Under the pieces are notes generated by a model. The model saw only the letters and a program-made list of their open reading frames with translations. It was not told the DNA's origin and ran no database searches. 37,767 bases of DNA, from contig JBBRDK010000032.1 in the NCBI GenBank assembly GCA_038203955.1, positions 1 to 37,767 on the forward strand, in the 5' to 3' direction. Shown here in pieces: positions 30,518-37,767 of the stretch. Made by a program: the position numbers and the translations under genes. How positions within the stretch are numbered: position 1 is the stretch's first letter; each line of letters starts with the position of its first letter. This DNA is from JALYUA01 sp038203955. GTDB taxonomy: Bacteria > Acidobacteriota > Thermoanaerobaculia > UBA5066 > Gp7-AA6.

Positions 30518-30979
30518 ATGATCGGGGTCCTGCTCGTCACACACGGAAAACTCGCCGAGGAGCTCCGTGACGCCGCGCTGACGATCCAGCCGGAGATCGC
30601 GCGCATCGTCGCCGTGGCGCTCGAGTGGAACCAGACCGGCGAGGACGCGCGCGAGCGCATCGCCCGGGGGCTCCAGGAGGTCGATGCCGGAGAGGGCGCG
30701 GTGATTCTGACCGACATGTTCGGAGGAACTCCCACGAACCTGACCCTGTCCTTTCTCCAGAAGAATCGCGTCGAGATCGTGACCGGCGTCAACCTTCCGA
30801 TGGTGTTGAAGTGCGCCGCGCTCCAGAGCAGCGGCAAGAGCGTCGTCGAAATCGCCCACGACGCGAAGGACCGCGGGCAGCGGTCGATCTGCGTGGCGTC
30901 GGATCTCCTCGCGGACGAGGACGCGGCCACTGCCGCCGCTGCGGCCACTGCGGCCGCGACCGAGAGGGGAGACGGGTGA
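30518..30979 (+). CDS. PTS EIIA component, mannose family
   Basis: 153 residues. It begins MIGVLLVTHGKLAEEL with phosphorylatable His9, then LTDMFGGTPTNL, typical of the EIIA-Man fold. The conserved domain ends near residue 130; the rest is an Ala/Thr tail (AATAAAAATAAAT) encoded by near-identical GCGGCCACTGC repeats at about 30923-30958. No EIIB, EIIC or EIID gene is nearby, so like similar orphan EIIA proteins beside hprK in Alphaproteobacteria it probably has a regulatory role. The stop overlaps the HPr GTG (GTGA). Confidence 0.92.
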   Translation: MIGVLLVTHGKLAEELRDAALTIQPEIARIVAVALEWNQTGEDARERIARGLQEVDAGEGAVILTDMFGGTPTNLTLSFLQKNRVEIVTGVNLPMVLKCAALQSSGKSVVEIAHDAKDRGQRSICVASDLLADEDAATAAAAATAAATERGDG

Positions 30980-31245
30980 TCGAGAGAGACCTCGCCATCC
31001 GAAATCGTCTGGGACTTCACGCCCGCGCCGCGGCGAAGTTCGTGCAGACGGCCAGCCGCTTCCGCTCCGCCGTCAAGATCCGGAAAAACGGAGAAGAGGT
31101 CGACGGGAAGAGCATCCTCGGGATCCTGCTGCTGGCGGCGTCCCAGGGAACGAGCATCACGCTGTTCGTGTCGGGCGAGGACGAAACGGAAGCCTTCGCC
31201 GCGGTCGAGGATCTTTTGGCGCGCAGCTTCGACGAGGAAGAATGA
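30976..31245 (+). CDS. ptsH: Phosphocarrier protein HPr
   Basis: 89 residues from GTG 30976, which overlaps the EIIA stop and has GAGGGGAG upstream. The motif LGLHARAAAKF puts His15, the Enzyme I phosphorylation site, exactly at position 15. GKSILGILLLAA puts Ser46, the HprK site, exactly at position 46. Both sites being intact means the protein can link PEP-driven phosphorylation to ATP-driven HprK control. It is easy to miss because it lies inside a longer open frame that starts within the EIIA gene. The 79 bases after it (31246-31324) hold a repeated ACCGGGT but no gene. Confidence 0.95.
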   Translation: MIERDLAIRNRLGLHARAAAKFVQTASRFRSAVKIRKNGEEVDGKSILGILLLAASQGTSITLFVSGEDETEAFAAVEDLLARSFDEEE

Positions 31246-31324
31246 GATCTACCGGGTGACCTCGACCGGGTAAACGGGCGCTTCCAGGTCCGAACCCGGC
31301 CGAGCCCTCCTCGGGAGAGCGCCC

Positions 31325-33091
31325 ATGACGACTTTGATGCAGGGTCTGCCGGTTTCCCGCGGGATCGCGGTCGGCCGGGCTGTGATCGTCCGGTTCGCGG
31401 GGCTGCCCGCTTTCCGCCGTGCCATCGATCCCTCTCAGCTGGAGGCGGAAGAGCGGCGGCTCCGGCGCGCCGCACGGCGGGCGTCGGAGGAGTTTCTGCA
31501 GCACTCCCGGGATTCCGTCGGGGAAATGGGCTCCGAGCTTGCGGCGATCCTCGAGGCGCACGGACTGATCGCGGCGGACGAGACGTTTCTGTCGGCGATC
31601 GTCGAGCACATGAGCCGCGAGCGCGTCAACGTCGAGTGGGCTCTCGCGGCGGTCGCGCGCGACTTCGGCGAGCGCCTGGAGAAGGCGGATTCCGCGGCGA
31701 TGCGCGAGAGGGCGGCGGACATCACCGACGTCGCGCGCGAAGTCGCGGCGCATCTCTCGCCCACGGGAGGACGCGTTCTCGAAACGGATCTGCCGCGCGG
31801 CTCGATCCTGATTGCGGACGAGCTCTCGCCGGTCAACGCGGCGCGGCTCGATCCGCGGCGCGTCCGCGCCCTGGCGCTCGAGCGGGGAGGGCAGACCTCA
31901 CACGCCAGCATCATCGCCCGCTCCTTCGGGCTGCCCGCGGTCGTGGGCCTCGCCGACCTCTGCGACCGGATTTCCCCGGAGCGGCCCATCGTCGTCGACG
32001 GGGACCGCGGGACGGTCGAACCCACGCCTTCGAAAAACAGGCTGCGCCAGGCGCTCCTGCAGGTCCGCGACGCCCGCGACCGGGCGCGCCGCCTCCGTAA
32101 CCGAACGGCGGGGGCGGCGGCCACGCGCGACGGGGTCCGCGTCGTCGTCCGCGCCAACCTCGAGCTGCCCGAGGAAGTCGCGGCCCTCGAGCGCTGGCAC
32201 GCGGAAGGCGTCGGGCTCTTCCGTTCCGAGTTCCTGTACCTGAAGGCGGCGCCGCGGACTCCCGGCGTCGACGAGCAGCGCGCCGCCTACGAAGAGCTTC
32301 TGGCAGCGGCGTCGCCGCACCCCGTCGTGATCCGCACCTACGACCTCGGCGGCGAGAAGGGAATCGCCCCGGCAGCGGGGGAGAACCCCGCTCTCGGACT
32401 TCGCGGACTTCGCTACTGCCTGACGCAGCCGGCGCTCTTCGACGAGCAGCTCGCGGCGCTCTGCCTCGCCTCATCGCGCGGCGAGCTCAAGATCCTGCTT
32501 CCGATGGTGACATCCCTCTCCGAGCTGCGCGAAGCGCGCCGGCGGCTCCTCGAGGTGGCCGCCCGGCTCCGCGTCACGAAGATACCGGCGCTCGGCGTGA
32601 TGATTGAAGTGCCTTCCGCCGCCCTGCTCGCCGACCGTCTCGCCGAGGAAGCCGACTTCTTCTCCATCGGGACGAACGATCTCGCGCAGTACGGCCTGGC
32701 CGTCGATCGCGCCAATCCGGAGGTCTCGACGCTCTACAGCCCCCTCCATCCCGCCATCCTCCGCATGATGAAGTTCGTCGTGGAGGCGGGCGTGGCCCGC
32801 AGCCGGCCCGTTGCGGTCTGCGGAGAGATGGCCTCGGAAGGCGCCGGCATCGCGGCGCTGGTCGCGCTCGGAATCCGGGAGCTTTCCGTCACGCCGGTGG
32901 CGATCCCGGGCGTGAAGGAAACACTCGCGCGTGTCGATTCCGGACGCGCCGAGGAGATGCTCGAGCGGGCGCTCGGCTGCTCGGAGCCCGAAGAGGTCGA
33001 GAGAATCTTCCGCGCCGCGACCGAGCCCGATTCGAGACGCGAGACGGCGTCCCGGGTGCGCGTGGAGCTGCCCGAAGACGCAAGAAAATGA
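31325..33091 (+). CDS. ptsI: Phosphoenolpyruvate-protein phosphotransferase (Enzyme I)
   Basis: First enzyme of the PTS: takes phosphate from PEP and passes it to HPr. 588 residues; N-terminal HPr-binding helical domain, the active His193 in GGQTSHASIIAR, the PEP-binding barrel with GVGLFRSEFLYL, RTYDLGGEK, LPMVTSLSELREA, FFSIGTNDLAQY and the catalytic Cys in VCGEMASE. There is no N-terminal GAF or NPr-type extension, so it is the plain PtsI form and not PtsP. ATG 31325 with GGGAGAG just upstream. It completes the phosphorelay of this cluster. Confidence 0.96.
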   Translation: MTTLMQGLPVSRGIAVGRAVIVRFAGLPAFRRAIDPSQLEAEERRLRRAARRASEEFLQHSRDSVGEMGSELAAILEAHGLIAADETFLSAIVEHMSRERVNVEWALAAVARDFGERLEKADSAAMRERAADITDVAREVAAHLSPTGGRVLETDLPRGSILIADELSPVNAARLDPRRVRALALERGGQTSHASIIARSFGLPAVVGLADLCDRISPERPIVVDGDRGTVEPTPSKNRLRQALLQVRDARDRARRLRNRTAGAAATRDGVRVVVRANLELPEEVAALERWHAEGVGLFRSEFLYLKAAPRTPGVDEQRAAYEELLAAASPHPVVIRTYDLGGEKGIAPAAGENPALGLRGLRYCLTQPALFDEQLAALCLASSRGELKILLPMVTSLSELREARRRLLEVAARLRVTKIPALGVMIEVPSAALLADRLAEEADFFSIGTNDLAQYGLAVDRANPEVSTLYSPLHPAILRMMKFVVEAGVARSRPVAVCGEMASEGAGIAALVALGIRELSVTPVAIPGVKETLARVDSGRAEEMLERALGCSEPEEVERIFRAATEPDSRRETASRVRVELPEDARK

Positions 33092-33098
33092 GGACATC

Positions 33099-33452
33099 AT
33101 GAGACGCGTCGCCAAACCCTGGGGCTACGAGCTCGTCTTCGCCGAAAACGAGCGCTACGCCGGCAAGATCCTCCATCTCGACGGGGGGCATTGCCTCTCG
33201 CTGCAGTACCATGAGCGCAAGGATGAGACCCTGTACGTCTTGAACGGCGAGGTCGCGCTTTCCGTGGAGATCGACGGCGAGATGAAAGACATGCGGCTCA
33301 AGAAAGGCGAGGTCTTCCGCATCCGCCCGGGCGTGCGCCACCGCCTGAGCGCGGAGGCGGATTGCGACCTGGTCGAAGTCTCGTCGCCGGAGATCGACGA
33401 CGTGGTGCGGCTCGAGGACGCCTACGGCCGCCGGGGAACCACCGCCCCATGA
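33099..33452 (+). CDS. Cupin protein, like the C-terminal domain of type II mannose-6-phosphate isomerase
   Basis: 117-residue single-domain cupin. RRVAKPWGYELVF at the start, YAGKILHLDGGHCLSLQYHERKDET and RIRPGVRHRLSA form the two cupin motifs, with candidate metal ligands in YHERKDE and the later His. This pattern is that of the isomerase domain of ManC/PMI type II, so a role in fructose-6-P/mannose-6-P exchange or sugar binding is possible but unproven. ATG 33099 has AGGA four bases upstream. A four-codon frame (ATG 33088) bridges the ptsI stop and this start. The stop overlaps the next gene (ATGA). Confidence 0.85.
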   Translation: MRRVAKPWGYELVFAENERYAGKILHLDGGHCLSLQYHERKDETLYVLNGEVALSVEIDGEMKDMRLKKGEVFRIRPGVRHRLSAEADCDLVEVSSPEIDDVVRLEDAYGRRGTTAP

Positions 33453-34126
33453 CGGCCGGAGCCGCGACGCGTCTTTTCGTTTCCGCCGCCGTCGTTCTTC
33501 TCGGATGCGGCGGCCTGCGCGCTGCTCCCATGACTCCCACCCCGACGCCGCGCCCGAAGCTGTCCGGGGGTTTCGGCCGAACCCCGGTCCCCGGCGCCTC
33601 CGAGGGGCAATCCCTGGCCGACGTCGTCCGCGCGGCGAGCAGCTCCCACAAGTCGAGGGAGCAGAAGCCGGTCGCGATCACCAACGACAGCCTCGTGAAG
33701 GATCCGTCGAAGGGCCGGGTGACGACGGCGAAAGCAAAGCCGGCCGCTCCCGTTCCCGCCGCGACTCCGGCTCCGGCCGCGGATGCGGTCCCCGTTCCGA
33801 TCGAGATCACTCCCGCGCCCGCCCCAGCCTCGCCCGGCGCCGACGAGGCGAAGTGGCGGGATGCGGCTCAATCAGCCCGCCGCCGCGTCGAAGAGCTGAC
33901 CGCGCAGCTCGCGTCGCTCGAAGGGGAGGCGAAGCAGCTCGAGAACGACTTTTACCGGTGGGACGACGGGCAGTATCGCGACCGGGTGATCAAACCGGCG
34001 TGGGACAAGAAACGGGAGGAGCTGGAGACCACCAGGAAGGAGCTCGCGCAGGCTCAGGCCGACCTCGCGGACCTTCCGGAAAAGGCCCGGCGCGCGGGCG
34101 CCCTTCCGGGCTGGCTGCGCGAATGA
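33449..34126 (+). CDS. Putative lipoprotein with C-terminal coiled coil, function unknown
   Basis: 225 residues. Signal sequence with lipobox LLGC near residue 20 (cleavage at LRA would be the alternative), then a Pro/Thr/Ala-rich, probably disordered region to about residue 125, then a helical, charged region (DEAKWRDAAQSARRRVEELTAQ onward) predicted as coiled coil. It contains ENDFYRWDDGQYRD, VIKPAWD and ends GALPGWLRE. I recall similar ends in acidobacterial hypothetical proteins, but know no function. The start overlaps the cupin stop and the end overlaps miaB, both ATGA, so it is translated with them. Confidence 0.75.
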   Translation: MTAGAATRLFVSAAVVLLGCGGLRAAPMTPTPTPRPKLSGGFGRTPVPGASEGQSLADVVRAASSSHKSREQKPVAITNDSLVKDPSKGRVTTAKAKPAAPVPAATPAPAADAVPVPIEITPAPAPASPGADEAKWRDAAQSARRRVEELTAQLASLEGEAKQLENDFYRWDDGQYRDRVIKPAWDKKREELETTRKELAQAQADLADLPEKARRAGALPGWLRE

Positions 34127-35517
34127 CGCCCGAGATCCCGCCCTCGGTCCCTCCCGCTTCGTCAGCGGAAATACCATTGAAATCAGAGACTTACGTTAAA
34201 TACCGGGTCGAGACGTGGGGCTGCCAGATGAATGTCCTGGACGGAGAGAGGATGTCAGGGCAGCTCGAGGCGCGCGGCTACGTTCCAGCGGGGGAGGATG
34301 AGGACGCGGACGTCGTCCTCCTGAACACCTGCGCCGTGAGGGAGAAGGCGGAGGCGAAGGTCTACAGCGCGCTCGGCGTGCTCGGCCGGCGCAAGCGCGA
34401 ACGCCCGGAGATGGTCATCGGGGTCACGGGCTGCGTGGCGCAGGTCGAGAATGACGAGATCCTCGAGCGGGCCCCCTTCGTCGATTTCGTTCTGGGAACG
34501 GGACAGATCGAACGCGCCGGCGACGTGGTCGACGAGATCCGCCGGGAGCGCCGCCGCGTTCTGGCGATCGACCTCCCGAGAGATTCGCCCGTCTACCGCT
34601 TCGAGCAGATCCGCCGCGGCTCGCCTTTCCAGTCCTACGTCACCGTGATCGAGGGCTGCGACCAGTTCTGCACGTTCTGCATCGTCCCTTTTACGCGCGG
34701 CCGGGAACGCAGCCGCCGGTCTTCGGAGATCCTCCAGGAGGTCCGGGGGCTCGTCGAAGGAGGCCGCGGCGAGGTGATGCTGCTCGGCCAGACCGTGAAC
34801 GCCTACGAGGATCCCGACGAGAAGTTCGGCCTGGGCCAGCTCCTCCGCCGGGTGGCGGGGGTCCCCGGACTGAGACGTCTGCGCTTCATCACCTCCCACC
34901 CGAGGCTCGTCGACGACGCGCTGATCGACGCCATGGCGGCCGGGGCTCCCGTCGCCCCCTATCTGCACCTTCCGGCGCAATCGGGCTCGGACCGCGTGCT
35001 CTACCGCATGAAGCGCCGCTACGATCGCGCCGCCTACCTCGCGACGGCCGCCCGGTTTCGCGCGGCGGTCCCCGGCCTTGCCCTCTCCTCCGACTTCATC
35101 GTGGGGTTTCCGGGGGAGACGGAGGCCGAGTTTGAGGAGACGCTCTCCCTGATGCGGGAGGCCCGGTTTTCGAACGTCTTCGCGTTCCGGTATTCGCCAC
35201 GTCCCGGAACGGCATCGGCCCGGTGGGGGAGCGCAAGCGAGATTCCGGCAGAGGTCGCGGCGGAAAGGCTGGCGCGCCTGCTGGCGCTCCAGGAGCAGAT
35301 CCAGTCCGAGATCAATCGCGGCCTCGTCGGCAGGAGATTCGAGGTCTTGGTCGAGAACCGCGACCGCAAGGGTCTCTGGAGGGGTCGCACGGCCTGCAAC
35401 CGCGTGGTGCACATCGAGAACGGAGACGGGGCCGCTCACCCCGGGTCTTACGTGGAGGTGGAAGTCTGCCGGGGTCTCCCGAACTCCCTCCTTGCCCGGA
35501 TTCCCGAGTCCCGATGA
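34123..35517 (+). CDS. miaB: tRNA-2-methylthio-N6-dimethylallyladenosine synthase MiaB
   Basis: Radical SAM methylthiotransferase modifying A37 of tRNAs. 464 residues. The UPF0004 domain holds C34 (ETWGCQMN), C70 (NTCAVREKAE) and C104 (GCVAQ) for the auxiliary cluster. The radical SAM CxxxCxxC is C179-C183-C186 (GCDQFCTFC). The C-terminal TRAM domain starts near residue 400. ATG 34123 overlaps the lipoprotein stop; a TTG at 34177 would give MKSETYVKYRVETWGC, nearer the usual family start, and lies in an AT-rich patch, so the first 18 codons are doubtful. miaA is not in the window. Confidence 0.95.
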   Translation: MTPEIPPSVPPASSAEIPLKSETYVKYRVETWGCQMNVLDGERMSGQLEARGYVPAGEDEDADVVLLNTCAVREKAEAKVYSALGVLGRRKRERPEMVIGVTGCVAQVENDEILERAPFVDFVLGTGQIERAGDVVDEIRRERRRVLAIDLPRDSPVYRFEQIRRGSPFQSYVTVIEGCDQFCTFCIVPFTRGRERSRRSSEILQEVRGLVEGGRGEVMLLGQTVNAYEDPDEKFGLGQLLRRVAGVPGLRRLRFITSHPRLVDDALIDAMAAGAPVAPYLHLPAQSGSDRVLYRMKRRYDRAAYLATAARFRAAVPGLALSSDFIVGFPGETEAEFEETLSLMREARFSNVFAFRYSPRPGTASARWGSASEIPAEVAAERLARLLALQEQIQSEINRGLVGRRFEVLVENRDRKGLWRGRTACNRVVHIENGDGAAHPGSYVEVEVCRGLPNSLLARIPESR

Positions 35518-35539
35518 CCGCCAGCCCAGAGGACCCGTC

Positions 35540-36019
35540 ATGGTGAAAATGGAGATCAAAGGGCTCCTGATGGACCCGGTGAGCAACATGCCGGTCGTCA
35601 TTCTCAGGGACCAGAACGACGGGGCGTTCCTGCCGATCTGGGTCGGAATTTTCGAAGCCAACGCCATCGCGATCGAGATGGAGAAGATCCAGGCGCCGCG
35701 GCCGATGACGCACGACCTCCTTCACAACGTGCTGTCGGAGCTCGGCGTGCGCGTGGATCGCATCGTCGTCAACGAGCTCAAGGACAATACCTTCTTCGCG
35801 CGGCTGCATCTATCCCGTGGTGACGAGCGCTGGACGGTCGACAGCCGGCCGAGCGATGCGATCGCGCTGGCGCTGCGGGCGCGCGCGGAAATCTTCGTCG
35901 AGGAAGACGTCCTCGAGAGGAGCAAGACCATCCGCGCCGAAGGCGCGACCGACCCCGAGAAGCTCAAGAAGTGGCTGGAAGAAGTCAATCCCGAGGACCT
36001 CGGGAAATACCGGATGTAA
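35540..36019 (+). CDS. Bifunctional nuclease family (DUF151) protein
   Basis: 159 residues. The family core is clear: VVILRDQNDGAFLPIWVG, then EANAIAIEMEKIQAPRPMTHDLL, and the motif WTVDSRPSDAIALALRARAEIFV. Plant and bacterial members show RNase and DNase activity in vitro; the physiological role in bacteria is unclear. The ATG at 35540 is chosen because AGAGGA lies 6 bases upstream; GTG 35543 is one codon on. It follows miaB by 22 bases and closes the long plus-strand cluster, with a hairpin right after the stop. Confidence 0.92.
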   Translation: MVKMEIKGLLMDPVSNMPVVILRDQNDGAFLPIWVGIFEANAIAIEMEKIQAPRPMTHDLLHNVLSELGVRVDRIVVNELKDNTFFARLHLSRGDERWTVDSRPSDAIALALRARAEIFVEEDVLERSKTIRAEGATDPEKLKKWLEEVNPEDLGKYRM

Positions 36020-36023
36020 GGCT

Positions 36024-36051
36024 CACGGGCGCCGTGTTGGCTGCGCCCGTG
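36024..36051 (+). terminator. Hairpin after the DUF151 gene, possible terminator
   Basis: CACGGGCGC (36024-36032) and GCGCCCGTG (36043-36051) form a perfect 9-bp stem with a 10-base loop, four bases after the stop. No T-run follows, so intrinsic termination is uncertain. The remaining bases up to parA (36052-36109) show no clear promoter; GAGAACTGATA there resembles a single heptad of the TCAGTTN type. Confidence 0.45.
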
Positions 36052-36109
36052 CGACTCGAGGACAAAAACCGAGACCTCCTCCGTTGAGAACTGATACTTT
36101 CTTTTCCCG

Positions 36110-36865
36110 GTGATCATCTCCATCACGAATCAGAAGGGTGGCGTTGGCAAGACGACCACGGCCATCAACCTCGCCGCCGCGATCGCCTCCAAGGGAATGC
36201 GGACCCTTCTCATCGATCTCGACCCCCAGGCCAACAGCACCATGTCGTACGTCGACCGCCGGACGGTGGAGAAATCGATGTACGACGTCCTCACCGAGCC
36301 CGACGTCGCGCTCCAGGACGTCATCCGCAAGTCGGAGGTGAAGAACCTGGACATCGCACCGGCCCGGATCGCGCTCGCGAAGATCGAGTCCAAGCTGCTC
36401 GGAGAGATCGACGGGCACTTCCGTCTGCGAGACAAGATCGACGGGTCGCGGGCGCGGTACGACGCCATCCTGATCGACACACCGCCGACCCTAGGGATGA
36501 TCACCGTCAACGCGATGGTCGCGTCCTCCCACATCCTGATTCCCATCCAGTCGTCCTACTTCGCGCTCGAGGGGACGGACGACCTTCTGGAAACCATCGA
36601 GAAGATAAAGGCCCGGCCCAACCCCACCCTCCGAATTCTCGGAGTGGTGATCACACTGCACGACCGCCGCACCGTGATCGGGAAAGACGTCCTTGAGCAG
36701 ATCGCGACCGTTTTCGGCGACAAGGTCTTCAAGACGACGATCTCCAAGAGCGTGCGGCTCGAGGAGAGCCCGGCCCACCGCGAGTCGATCTTCACCTTCG
36801 CACCCCGATCGAGCGGGGCCGCGGAGTATTACTCCCTGTCCGAGGAGGTGCTCTCCCGTGTCTAA
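36110..36865 (+). CDS. parA: Chromosome partitioning ATPase ParA (Soj)
   Basis: Nucleoid-bound ATPase that moves ParB-parS complexes. 251 residues. The deviant Walker A KGGVGKTT at residues 9-16 has the signature lysine K9. LLIDLDPQANST, the Walker B region DAILIDTPPTLG and IQSSYFALEG follow. No DNA-binding N-terminal domain, so it is the small chromosomal type. The start is GTG at 36110, directly giving MIISITNQKGG. parB begins inside its last codons. No parS-like sequence (TGTTTCACGTGAAACA) was noticed in this window. Confidence 0.95.
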   Translation: MIISITNQKGGVGKTTTAINLAAAIASKGMRTLLIDLDPQANSTMSYVDRRTVEKSMYDVLTEPDVALQDVIRKSEVKNLDIAPARIALAKIESKLLGEIDGHFRLRDKIDGSRARYDAILIDTPPTLGMITVNAMVASSHILIPIQSSYFALEGTDDLLETIEKIKARPNPTLRILGVVITLHDRRTVIGKDVLEQIATVFGDKVFKTTISKSVRLEESPAHRESIFTFAPRSSGAAEYYSLSEEVLSRV

Positions 36866-37703
36866 AAGAAGAGGACTCCCCGTCGAAGCTCGGATGCAGC
36901 ACGACTCCCATTTCGTCGAATCCCTCTCGTCCCGATTCGGCGGTTCCCTCGGACGATGGATCTCGATGGAAGAGATCGAGACGAATCCCGAACAGCCGCG
37001 CACGAACGTCGGCGACCTGACCGAGCTGCGCCAGTCGATCGAATCCAAGGGCGTGCTGGAACCTCTTCTCGTCAAGCCGATCGCCGAGGGCCGCTTTCGG
37101 ATCATCGCGGGGGAGCGGAGGTTCAGGGCGGCGATGGAAGCGGGCCTGACCGAGGTGCCGTGCATCGAGCTCGACGTTCCGGAAAACGAGGTCGTCGAGA
37201 TCGCCCTGATCGAGAACCTTCACCGGCGGGACCTCCACGTGTTCGAAGAGGCGGAGGGGTACACGTCTCTCGCATCGCGACACGGATACACGCAGCAGCA
37301 GATCGCCGATGCGGTCGGGAAGTCGCGCGTGTCGGTCACCGAAGTGATGACGCTCCTCTCGATCCCCGATGATCTTCGCGACCGATGTCGGCGCGCCGAC
37401 ATTTCCGCGCGCTCCGTCCTGCTTCAAATCGCGCGCCTCGAAGATCCGGAGAAAATGAAAGAGGCGATCGACGCCGTTCTTTCGGGTTCGACGCGCGACG
37501 ATCTCCGGGCGCAGAAAAAGGAAGGCGCGCCTCCGTCGAGACGTCCTCACCGGTTTTCCTTCATCTACAAACCGAAGGGATCTACCTTCAAGCTTCAACT
37601 CTCGTTTCAGAAATCGAAGGTCGAGAAAAAAGAGCTGATCGAGACCCTCCGCGGAATCATCAACCAGCTCGAAGCCGGCGAGATCAAACTCGCGCGGAAG
37701 TGA
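36858..37703 (+). CDS. parB: Chromosome partitioning protein ParB (Spo0J-like)
   Basis: CTPase DNA clamp that loads at parS. 281 residues from GTG 36858, which overlaps the end of parA by 8 bases and has GAGGAGG 9 bases upstream. The N-terminal part (KRRGLPVEARMQHDSHFVESL) precedes the ParB/Srx fold with NPEQPR, the CTP-binding GERRFRAA near residue 85 and ALIENLHRRDLHVFEEAEGY. The helix-turn-helix is TQQQIADAVGKSRVSVTEV. The C-terminal domain (about 230-281, KPKGSTFKLQLSFQKSK onward) differs from the classical dimerisation zipper of Spo0J, and it ends in a helix likely used for dimerisation. Confidence 0.93.
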   Translation: MSKRRGLPVEARMQHDSHFVESLSSRFGGSLGRWISMEEIETNPEQPRTNVGDLTELRQSIESKGVLEPLLVKPIAEGRFRIIAGERRFRAAMEAGLTEVPCIELDVPENEVVEIALIENLHRRDLHVFEEAEGYTSLASRHGYTQQQIADAVGKSRVSVTEVMTLLSIPDDLRDRCRRADISARSVLLQIARLEDPEKMKEAIDAVLSGSTRDDLRAQKKEGAPPSRRPHRFSFIYKPKGSTFKLQLSFQKSKVEKKELIETLRGIINQLEAGEIKLARK

Positions 37704-37713
37704 CCGGCCGCGT

Positions 37714-37745
37714 CGCGCGAGCCGGGCGTCACGGCCCGCGCGTTT
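37714..37745 (+). terminator. Possible terminator after parB
   Basis: CGCGCGAGCC (37714-37723) pairs with GGCCCGCGCG (37733-37742) with one A-C mismatch over a 9-base loop, followed by only TTT. It lies 10 bases after the parB stop. The last 22 bases of the window show nothing. Confidence 0.4.
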
Positions 37746-37767
37746 GGGGAACCACGAGCGTCGGTCG

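Noticed and set aside
29269..31020. Minus-strand open frame of 583 codons opposite rapZ and EIIA-Man
   Set aside because: Shadow frame; the low-complexity Ser/Ala start is the reverse of the EIIA Ala/Thr tail.
31246..31324. tRNA-like T-arm sequence (GGTCCGAACCCGG) between ptsH and ptsI
   Set aside because: No cloverleaf, acceptor stem or anticodon arm can be drawn; it is a short hairpin in a gap of 79 bases.
36020..37767. parS or replication origin next to parAB
   Set aside because: No sequence close to TGTTTCACGTGAAACA and no DnaA-box cluster were found near the genes.

Overview
The window reads as a chromosomal core segment of a high-GC, Gram-negative bacterium. Lipid A and LPS export genes (lpxB, msbA, an LptC/LptA-type protein, lptB) show an outer membrane. 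The omega subunit, an HprK-centred regulatory PTS, a conserved coiled-coil lipoprotein ahead of miaB and the ParB N-terminus fit Acidobacteriota best, perhaps near Thermoanaerobaculia. That placement is inference from gene content and style, not a computed phylogeny. I see no rRNA or tRNA gene, CRISPR array, insertion sequence or prophage. Coding density is very high, and many neighbouring genes overlap by 4 bp (ATGA, GTGA or TTGA). No stretch over about 200 bases lacks a gene.

Layout. 1-3281: the 3' part of rpsA, an HU/IHF gene (the rpsA-ihfB neighbourhood known from Proteobacteria), a HIT hydrolase and two small membrane proteins. 3387-5255: an AsnB-type amidotransferase. 5437-7631 (minus): a DegT/DnrJ aminotransferase and a Gfo/Idh dehydrogenase. 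This pair looks like GnnB/GnnA, which make a 2,3-diamino sugar for lipid A, and it is divergent from lpxB. 7688-14547 (plus): lpxB, msbA, yicC, gmk, rpoZ, coaBC and a type 4 uracil-DNA glycosylase. 14658-16820 (minus): a PuuD-like membrane domain and aspartase. 17022-23111 (plus): a lipoprotein, priA, accA and recJ. 23108-36019 (plus): a lipopolysaccharide-export, sigma-54 and PTS supercluster (lptC/A fusion, lptB, rpoN, hpf, ptsN, hprK, rapZ, EIIA-Man, HPr, ptsI), then a cupin, a lipoprotein, miaB and a DUF151 nuclease. 36110-37703: parA and parB.

How the genes work together. The supercluster is an expanded form of the E. coli order lptC-lptA-lptB-rpoN-hpf-ptsN-rapZ-npr. Phosphate from PEP can pass from Enzyme I to HPr His15 and on to two EIIA proteins. 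HprK can modify HPr Ser46. No EIIB or EIIC permease is present, so the system looks regulatory. lpxB, msbA, lptC/A and lptB cover lipid A disaccharide formation, flipping and export.

The most unusual structure is non-coding. Short tandem arrays with 7-bp or 8-bp period sit at gene borders, often over or right beside stop codons. Families include TCAGTTN, CCGNCTN/GCGGNAG, GGGAATC, CGCTGAC and (C)GTTGAAG. At 20200-20290 two unrelated families abut in one unbroken 7-bp register. At 3283-3381 and 14541-14648 arrays face each other as inverted repeats.
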